A DNA stretch of 64,000 nt from Flavobacterium sp. 270 (GTDB lineage: Bacteria; Bacteroidota; Bacteroidia; Flavobacteriales; Flavobacteriaceae): positions 174,521 through 238,520 of the forward strand of contig NZ_SODM01000004.1 of the NCBI RefSeq assembly GCF_004368785.1, written 5' to 3'. Below are positions 58,918 through 64,000 of this stretch, one piece after another. A program made the position numbers and the translations under genes. How positions within the stretch are numbered: position 1 is the first letter of the stretch; each line of letters starts with the position of its first letter. The notes below the pieces were generated by a model, which had not been told where the DNA came from, searched no databases, and saw only the letters and a program-made list of their open reading frames with translations.

Positions 58918-60783
58918 TTATAATTTTTTCGTAATTAAAGACTCTATATTAAATACCGCTTCAGGAATTAATTTTCCGGTTTGAGGCAGGTCGTCGTAAT
59001 CGTCTGTGTCTGGCGCTGTGTCCGGATTTGGTGAATATCTTTGTTCTCCTGTTCTGAACATGATTCTTTCAAATCCGTCTGTTGGCGCATAGAATATCTT
59101 TGTTGATTCTTTTTCGTCGTTTACTTTTACCGTGTATGAACGGTTTTTGGCATCTAATTTAACTGTTATTTTATAAGCTTTGTTGGCTTCATATTTGCCA
59201 ATTCCATTAGAACGTGCTCCGGTTTTTATTTTAATCTGACCGTCTGAATCAAAAGTTAATCTTACGGATGGCAAACCTTGTTTATTTTGAAATTCGATCT
59301 GCAATAAACCATGATTATTTTGTTCTGGTTTTACTGTAAAAACAGCTTCCATTTTTGAGGCAAACGGAATTACTCTTTCTGCTCTTGAATAATCAAAATA
59401 ATCCTGATCTCTCAAAGTCAGCCATTTTTTGCCATCGGCTTTCTTTTCAATTTTTGTCGATGCCCAGGAAAGATCGTACGTATTCCAAAATTTCAATTCT
59501 TCTCCGTTTGGCAGATCATTAAAAACGTCATTTACATTTTCTGTCACCACCGAAGTTACTGGAACAGGAACCGAAGCCACCCAAATATCTTCTTTATTCA
59601 TACTATAACCCACCCAGATTTTTCCGTCTGGCGGAGTTCCGTTTTTTTCTGTGATTCCGCGTACGTATTGTGGGCCGGCAGATTTGTAGTTTCCGCCGTA
59701 ACGCATCGGACTTACTTCTCCGTGAACTAGTAATAAATCTTTGTAATTCAATCCGTCATCGCTGGTTGAAATTGCCAGAGGCCAACGGTATTCTGACGGA
59801 TTGTACAATGTCGCATAACGATTATCAGACGTTTTTTGTCCCCAGATTTTGGCGTTACTGTTTACAAATCCCGGCGCGCGTAAAGGCATATAATCCCAGG
59901 ATTTACCGCCATCTTTACTTATTGAAGTTAAGGCGTGTTTCCATAAACCAACCACATTCCCGTTTGGTAAATGATAATAACTAAACGCTTTATAAGGTTT
60001 CTGTAAAGGAATTAATTCGTCATCACGATCGGCTTCTTCAACCCATTGTTGTAAAACCAATGGTTCTGATAGAATTTCTTCGCAGGCTTTGATCAAACCT
60101 TTGTCTTTTGCTTTGGTATAAAATGGAAATGCCGATTTTGACTTGTCCCAGGTTTTATTGTATCTTATGAAATAGATTTCACCAAAACTTCCGTCTTTTT
60201 TGATTTCGCGAATTACACGTCCAATTCCTTTTCCGTCGTTTGGATCGTCTTTTTCATCCATTGCGATTCCGTAATAACCTAAAGCAAAAAGTCGTTTGTC
60301 TTTTGAAGCATAAAATCCCATTCTCTGGTGCATAATGGCATCCAGATTTTTAGAAACTCCTTCTACGCCTTCTTTTTTCCAGCCATCAGGAATGCGATAA
60401 ATCGGGAAAATTACGGTTGGTTTTGTCCAGGTTTGGCCATCTTTGGAAGTCATTAATAAAGTCTGGCTCGGCGGAATATGTTCTCCTGACGGATCGCTTA
60501 AATAATGCAGGTAAAAGGTATTGTTCCAATACGCCATCATGGGTTGGTGATTGTACGTCCATCCAAAACCATCGGCTTTTTCGGGATGTTCACGGCTGGC
60601 ACGCATGATTTGTGTGGCGTGAACTCCAACCGCCGGACTTAACTGTCCGTGGTGATAATCGATGTTTGAAAGTGTTTTACCAACATAACGCACGGTGTCG
60701 TTTTGGGCGTTTACAGTTGTGCAAGCCAAAAGGATTGTGGCTGTAACGGCGATGTTGGTTTTAATATTTTTGAAAGTATTCAT
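58918..60783 (-). CDS. BNR-type beta-propeller with C-terminal jelly-roll, putative carbohydrate-active enzyme
   Basis: This 621-residue protein has a signal peptide (about 1-26, TVNAQ). The propeller (about 30-430) shows TSKDGQTWTKP and SISKDGGKSWDYMP Asp-box-like repeats, conserved RASREHPEKADGFGWTYNHQ, an aromatic and His-rich PMMAYWNNTFYLHYLSDPSG, and KSAGPQYVRGI. A C-terminal concanavalin-like domain (about 445-600, FWNTYDLSW...RVIPFASKMEAVFTVKPE) follows. It is sialidase-like in fold but not in context. Propellers of this size in rhamnose-rich loci include Rha-GlcA lyases and rhamnosidases, so a related activity is possible; I cannot assign it. It begins 82 nt after the GH43 gene. Confidence 0.7.
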   Translation of the reverse strand: MNTFKNIKTNIAVTATILLACTTVNAQNDTVRYVGKTLSNIDYHHGQLSPAVGVHATQIMRASREHPEKADGFGWTYNHQPMMAYWNNTFYLHYLSDPSGEHIPPSQTLLMTSKDGQTWTKPTVIFPIYRIPDGWKKEGVEGVSKNLDAIMHQRMGFYASKDKRLFALGYYGIAMDEKDDPNDGKGIGRVIREIKKDGSFGEIYFIRYNKTWDKSKSAFPFYTKAKDKGLIKACEEILSEPLVLQQWVEEADRDDELIPLQKPYKAFSYYHLPNGNVVGLWKHALTSISKDGGKSWDYMPLRAPGFVNSNAKIWGQKTSDNRYATLYNPSEYRWPLAISTSDDGLNYKDLLLVHGEVSPMRYGGNYKSAGPQYVRGITEKNGTPPDGKIWVGYSMNKEDIWVASVPVPVTSVVTENVNDVFNDLPNGEELKFWNTYDLSWASTKIEKKADGKKWLTLRDQDYFDYSRAERVIPFASKMEAVFTVKPEQNNHGLLQIEFQNKQGLPSVRLTFDSDGQIKIKTGARSNGIGKYEANKAYKITVKLDAKNRSYTVKVNDEKESTKIFYAPTDGFERIMFRTGEQRYSPNPDTAPDTDDYDDLPQTGKLIPEAVFNIESLITKKL

Positions 60784-60809
60784 TGCAATTTATTTCTTTT
60801 TATCTGCTC

Positions 60810-60858
60810 AATCTGCCAAATCTGCGGGAAAAATTTACTCTCGCAGATTTGGCAGATT
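60810..60858. repeat. Inverted repeat, AATCTGC family
   Basis: Perfect 17-bp arms: aatctgccaaatctgcg (60810-60826) and cgcagatttggcagatt (60842-60858). The loop gggaaaaatttactct is identical to that of the 44539 and 45605 copies. Confidence 0.88.
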
Positions 60859-60865
60859 TTACGGA

Positions 60866-61783
60866 TTATTTTTTATCAATTAATCCTTTTAGAACTTCTT
60901 TTGAAATTGTTGTAATCGTTCCGTGTTTATGTCCTTCCGGAAGTTTTATTTTGGATGAGACATCTTCAAAATGAACAAAGTCTGAAGTGCTTAAAGCTTT
61001 ATAGTTTTTGGATCCGTAATTGTCATAATACAAGAGCCAGTTTTTACCGACTTTTACCACCGTTGGGCCTTCTGATAAATATTCTGTCAAAGGTTCTGAA
61101 CTTTTCTCAAACGGACCTAAAGGTGATTTTCCGAACGCTACTTTTATGTTTCGCATCGGTCTTGTATTGTCTTTCAAAACCAAAACATATTCCTTTTTGC
61201 TTTTCTTTACAATCACACAGTCAATGACGCTGAAACCGGGATCGTAATATAATTTGGTATCCGAGAACGTTTTGAAATCTTTTGTCGTTACGTAATACAT
61301 TCTGTGGTTATTTTTCTCTTCTTCAACTCCTTTTTCAAATCGAAACGGAATGGTTGATGCCCAGATAATAATGTATTCGTTTTTCACATCATCATAAAAA
61401 ATTTCCGGCGCCCAAACGTTTACTACTTCCGGTTCGTTTTTCATTACGGAAATATATTGCTGTTCAGACCAATGTATTAAGTCTTTTGAACTGGCATATC
61501 CAAAACCGTTTCCGCCTTTCCAGTCTGTTGTCCAAACTAAATGATACGTTCCGTCTGCTCCTTTTGTGATTGATGGGTCGCGCATGATTTTGCTTGCTCC
61601 GATTTCCGGTTTTAAGAATGATCCTTCCAATCCTTTCCAGTTGTAACCGTCTTCGCTGTAGGCTAAATATAAACCTTCTGTTGCGGGTTCTCTAAAAGAC
61701 GTAAACAGATAAAGTTCTTTCTTTTTTTGAGAATAGCTTAACGTGCAAATTGCGATTAATATGATTATAAAAAATTTCTTCAT
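60866..61783 (-). CDS. GH43-like glycosidase
   Basis: This roughly 305-residue protein uses the start at 61783 (MKKFFIIILIAICTLSYS). A longer frame from 61855 would translate a palindromic repeat and bury the signal peptide. The five-bladed propeller has the GH43 triad: base Asp69 in IMRDPSITK, pKa-modulating Asp188 in FSVIDCVIV and acid Glu238 in YLSEGPTVV. WAPEIFYDD (124-132) is the usual conserved blade. It is a compact single-domain enzyme. Family activities include arabinofuranosidase, xylosidase and galactosidase; in this cluster removal of L-Ara or beta-Gal from pectin side chains is most likely. Confidence 0.85.
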   Translation of the reverse strand: MKKFFIIILIAICTLSYSQKKKELYLFTSFREPATEGLYLAYSEDGYNWKGLEGSFLKPEIGASKIMRDPSITKGADGTYHLVWTTDWKGGNGFGYASSKDLIHWSEQQYISVMKNEPEVVNVWAPEIFYDDVKNEYIIIWASTIPFRFEKGVEEEKNNHRMYYVTTKDFKTFSDTKLYYDPGFSVIDCVIVKKSKKEYVLVLKDNTRPMRNIKVAFGKSPLGPFEKSSEPLTEYLSEGPTVVKVGKNWLLYYDNYGSKNYKALSTSDFVHFEDVSSKIKLPEGHKHGTITTISKEVLKGLIDKK

Positions 61784-61794
61784 TCTTTCTCTTT

Positions 61795-61881
61795 CCTGCA
61801 AGGTTTCCAAAACCTTGTAGGTATATTTTTTTACGTTGATGTTAAACTTAAACACCTACAAGGTTTTGGAAACCTTGCAGG
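61795..61881. repeat. Perfect 28-bp-arm inverted repeat, CCTGCAAGGTTTCCAAAACC
   Basis: The arms at 61795-61822 and 61854-61881 are exact complements around a 31-nt AT-rich loop. It lies between GH28 and GH43. In one frame the right arm creates a false N-terminal extension of GH43. Confidence 0.92.
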
Positions 61882-61897
61882 AGTACAAAACAGCTGA

Positions 61898-61932
61898 AAT
61901 CTTTGTCAAAGTTTTAAACTTTGACAAAGATT
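61898..61932 (-). terminator. Perfect palindrome just after GH28
   Basis: The 17-bp arms aatctttgtcaaagttt and aaactttgacaaagatt flank one central t, 13 nt beyond the GH28 stop on the minus strand. A strong hairpin is certain; without a clear T tract its role as terminator or processing site is inferred. A weaker relative is near 21130-21160. Confidence 0.5.
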
Positions 61933-61945
61933 ACTATCGTTGCTT

Positions 61946-63514
61946 TTACTCTACAATTGCTTTTTTATCTAAGTCTTTTCCTTTTTTAATTGGAGTCGAA
62001 ACGTTATTAAAAACATTATTTTTTACAAATACATTTTTGGTTTCTTTTCCATCAGCTTCGATAAAAATATCGGTTGCATTAAAAGGGAAATTATTATTAA
62101 TCATCAAATTAGAAACATTATTCAGTTTAATAACCGGAACTGCTTTTATTGGTGTTGATGAACCAACATTATCCAAAATCAGGTTTTTAGAATCTGAAAT
62201 TTTAAAAGAAGAACCAACTGAAGCATTTACTTTTACATCGTGAAATTCAACATCTGTCGCGGTATTTACTTCAAAACCTTCTTTTCCGTCAATGTTTATA
62301 TTTGAAAACGAAATGTTCTGAACCGGCATTTCTGCAATTCCTAAAATCGCTCCGGCTTTATTGACATTAGTTCCTGTGATATTACTCATGTGAATGTTTC
62401 TGAAAATTGGCGTTTTCTCCGTTACAGGTTCTTGTTTGGTATCTTTATCATAGAAAAGACTCAAAACAAAAGCTTCTTCTTTGATGTTTTTCATGACGAT
62501 ATTATCGACACGAATATCTTCTACAACTCCGCCTCTTCCACGCGCCGATTTGATTCTGATTCCGCGGTCAGTTCCGTCAAAAACACAATTTGAAATCGTG
62601 ATTTTTTTGATTCCGCCTGACATTTCACTTCCAATAACAACTCCACCGTGACCGCTTAGCATCGTGCAGTTTGTGATCGTAACATTTTCTGTTGCAATTC
62701 CATATTTTCGTCCGTCGGCATCTCTTCCAGATTTAATTGTAATACAATCATCTCCAACACTAATATGACAATTTGAAATATGCACGTTTTTACAAGAAGA
62801 AGGATTTATTCCGTCTGTATTTGGTGAATGTGGATTAAAAATTGAAATTCCTGTTATAGTAACATTATCACAAAACTCCGGATTGATCGTCCAGAAAGGA
62901 GAATTTTGAAATGTAACGCCTTCAATCAAAATATTTTTGCAATTTAAAACCTGAAAGAAAGCAGGTCTGAAAAACTTTTTGTCCATCGTTCTTTTATAGT
63001 AAGGCTCGTAAACAATTCCGGGATTTTGCTCGCCCCACATTTTTTGGTATTTCGTTTCCGGAATCGGACCTTTTGCAGATTCGATTCTGTAGACTTCATT
63101 CCACCATGCTTTTCCTTGTCCGTCGATTACGCCTCTTCCTTTTATGGTGATATTTTCGGCATCTTTTGCATAGAATAATGGCGAAAAAGTTTTCATCATT
63201 AATCCTTCATAACGCATTTCTACGAAAGGTAAATAATCATCAAAATTCTCTGAAAATTTCAAAAGCGCACCCGAATCTAAATGAATTGTGATGTTACTTT
63301 TTAATTTTAAAGCTCCGGTTAAATATTCTCCGGCAGGGAAAAAGATTGTTCCTCCGCCATTTTTTGATGCTTTTTCAATTGCATTCTGAATGGCTTCGGT
63401 GCATTTAATTCCTTTGTTGTTTCCTCCTTCGTTTAGGATATTCAGCCAGCCGTCATTCGCGAAAGCGGTGTTTAGTCCTGTTATGAAGCAGAGTATGATT
63501 AGTATGTTTTTCAT
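61946..63514 (-). CDS. GH28 polygalacturonase family protein
   Basis: This roughly 522-residue protein uses the start at 63514 (MKNILIILCFITGLNTAFAN, signal peptide to about 19); the in-frame ATG seven codons upstream lacks support. It is a right-handed parallel beta-helix with all GH28 catalytic motifs: NTD (232-234), GDD (254-256, Asp255/Asp256), SGHG (287-290, His289) and RIK (320-322). The N-terminal part has the pectate-lyase-like GGGTIFFPAGEYLTG. It cleaves alpha-1,4-GalA linkages or related rhamnogalacturonan bonds, and exo action is typical of Bacteroidota members. It anchors the cluster to pectin. It is followed by two strong hairpins. Confidence 0.94.
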   Translation of the reverse strand: MKNILIILCFITGLNTAFANDGWLNILNEGGNNKGIKCTEAIQNAIEKASKNGGGTIFFPAGEYLTGALKLKSNITIHLDSGALLKFSENFDDYLPFVEMRYEGLMMKTFSPLFYAKDAENITIKGRGVIDGQGKAWWNEVYRIESAKGPIPETKYQKMWGEQNPGIVYEPYYKRTMDKKFFRPAFFQVLNCKNILIEGVTFQNSPFWTINPEFCDNVTITGISIFNPHSPNTDGINPSSCKNVHISNCHISVGDDCITIKSGRDADGRKYGIATENVTITNCTMLSGHGGVVIGSEMSGGIKKITISNCVFDGTDRGIRIKSARGRGGVVEDIRVDNIVMKNIKEEAFVLSLFYDKDTKQEPVTEKTPIFRNIHMSNITGTNVNKAGAILGIAEMPVQNISFSNINIDGKEGFEVNTATDVEFHDVKVNASVGSSFKISDSKNLILDNVGSSTPIKAVPVIKLNNVSNLMINNNFPFNATDIFIEADGKETKNVFVKNNVFNNVSTPIKKGKDLDKKAIVE

Positions 63515-63532
63515 TGTTGTTGTTTTTGGTTT

Positions 63533-63653
63533 CACGCAGATTTTTTAGATTTTAGCTGATTTATGCGGATTATTATTTTTAAAATCTGTTAAATCTGCTT
63601 TGATTTTTTTTAAATCTGAGTGAAAATTTACTCTCGCAGATCTGGCAGATTAT
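63533..63653. repeat. Imperfect inverted repeat, AATCTGC family
   Basis: Left cgcagattttttagatttta and right ctctcgcagatctggcagat share AATCTGC-type words with complementary inner segments (aaaatctgttaaatctgc). It is degraded relative to other copies. It and the next repeat fill the 262-bp gap between the GH140-like gene and GH28. Confidence 0.6.
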
Positions 63654-63669
63654 GCGGGATTTTATTCTC

Positions 63670-63766
63670 ATTTTTGTCCCCCTGAGCGAAGTCGAAGGGC
63701 GCATGCTATATCAAAAATTGTGTCCAATCTTTGCGGTGCTTCGACTTCGCTCAGCATGACAAAAAT
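63670..63766. repeat. Palindromic intergenic repeat, GAGCGGAGTCGAAG family
   Basis: The arms (atttttgtccccctgagcga... and its complement ending tcagcatgacaaaaat) match at about 25 of 29 positions, and the loop has ccaatctttg. It is the only member of this family in the second cluster. Confidence 0.85.
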
Positions 63767-63776
63767 GGGTTACGTA

Positions 63777-64000
63777 TTAAATAGATTTCAAAATCAAAAC
63801 CCAGTCATTACCATCTTCTTTTTTTCCTGACGGTTGAAATTCTTTAGTTCCTTTATTATCAAATGTTCCGATTTTTGTTTTTTGCCCATTTCTTGGATTA
63901 TACCAAGTTGCTGTAACTTTATCTCCTGAAATTTTACCCATGTTCACTTCGATTTTTTTTCCATTGTATGTGTACATCAGAGCATATTTTTCTCCTTTAA
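63777..64000 (-). CDS. C-terminal fragment of a GH140/DUF4038-like glycosidase (partial, start off window)
   Basis: The frame is open to the window edge, so the ATG at 63975-63977 is probably internal. The 74 visible residues read KGEKYALMYTYNGKKIEVNM, then GKISGDKVTATWYNPRNGQK, TKIGTFDNKGTKEFQPSG and a DWVLILKSI end. This is the pattern of the putative collagen-binding beta domain that closes DUF4038/GH140 proteins, the family that includes apiosidases acting on rhamnogalacturonan-II. It would be upstream of GH28 in the same transcriptional direction. Confidence is limited because the catalytic domain is not in view. Confidence 0.72.
   Translation of the reverse strand, partial: KGEKYALMYTYNGKKIEVNMGKISGDKVTATWYNPRNGQKTKIGTFDNKGTKEFQPSGKKEDGNDWVLILKSI

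Noticed and set aside
58918-60783. YRIP string in the BNR protein taken as proof of a sialidase
   Set aside because: The string lies after the first Asp box rather than before it, in the phrase FPIYRIPDGW, and the cluster has no sialic-acid genes.
61784-61855. Upstream 24-codon extension of the GH43-like gene
   Set aside because: The extra residues are coded by the perfect repeat at 61795-61881, and the signal peptide begins at 61783.

Overview
The window reads as chromosomal DNA of a Flavobacterium-like member of the Bacteroidota. The evidence is AT-rich intergenic DNA, a SusC/SusD pair, dense polysaccharide-utilisation gene clusters, no Shine-Dalgarno-like leaders, and palindromic intergenic repeats with TTTGTCATTTCGAC or GAGCGGAGTCGAAG arms. 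No tRNA, rRNA, IS element, phage gene or CRISPR array was seen. Almost all genes are on the minus strand, so transcription runs from high to low coordinates.

Region 1 (1-31956) is a glycan utilisation locus whose gene content fits host-type N-glycans or glycoproteins. From upstream to downstream it holds GH29 fucosidase; nagB-type deaminase fused to a LmbE-like domain; a LytS/LytTR-type two-component pair on the plus strand; GH92 mannosidase; SSS sodium/solute symporter; GH130 mannoside phosphorylase; CBM9 protein; GHL10-like lipoprotein; glycosylasparaginase; GH2; GH20; GH29; GH92; GH3; SusC; and partial SusD. The proposed order of events is: uptake by SusCD; periplasmic removal of Fuc, Gal, GlcNAc and Man; removal of the core from Asn; import of a small product; phosphorolysis by the cytoplasmic GH130; and entry of amino sugars through NagB. 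Four promoters of this region (SusC, GH92, nagB, GH29) share a roughly 20-bp motif, GTCATTnGTCGAAAT plus an AT-rich tail. It is a candidate binding site for the embedded LytTR regulator.

Region 2 (32349-35317) is a short island of unrelated small genes: an archaemetzincin-type metalloprotease lipoprotein, a VOC protein, a divergent endonuclease V-like protein, a YdeI-like protein and an unknown lipoprotein.

Region 3 (35424-64000) is a minus-strand run of 14 enzyme genes for a rhamnose- and galacturonate-containing plant polymer. It holds two GH2, an unassigned 909-aa (beta/alpha)8-type glycosidase, a lipoprotein TIM-barrel isomerase-like protein, two BNR propellers, two GH78, an (alpha/alpha)6 lipoprotein, GH95, an esterase with an STN domain, GH43, GH28 and the C-terminus of a GH140-like protein. 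The combination resembles rhamnogalacturonan (RG-II or RG-I) degradation. No SusCD pair or regulator for it lies inside the window. Nearly every intergenic gap here carries an inverted repeat, several of them nested concentrically.
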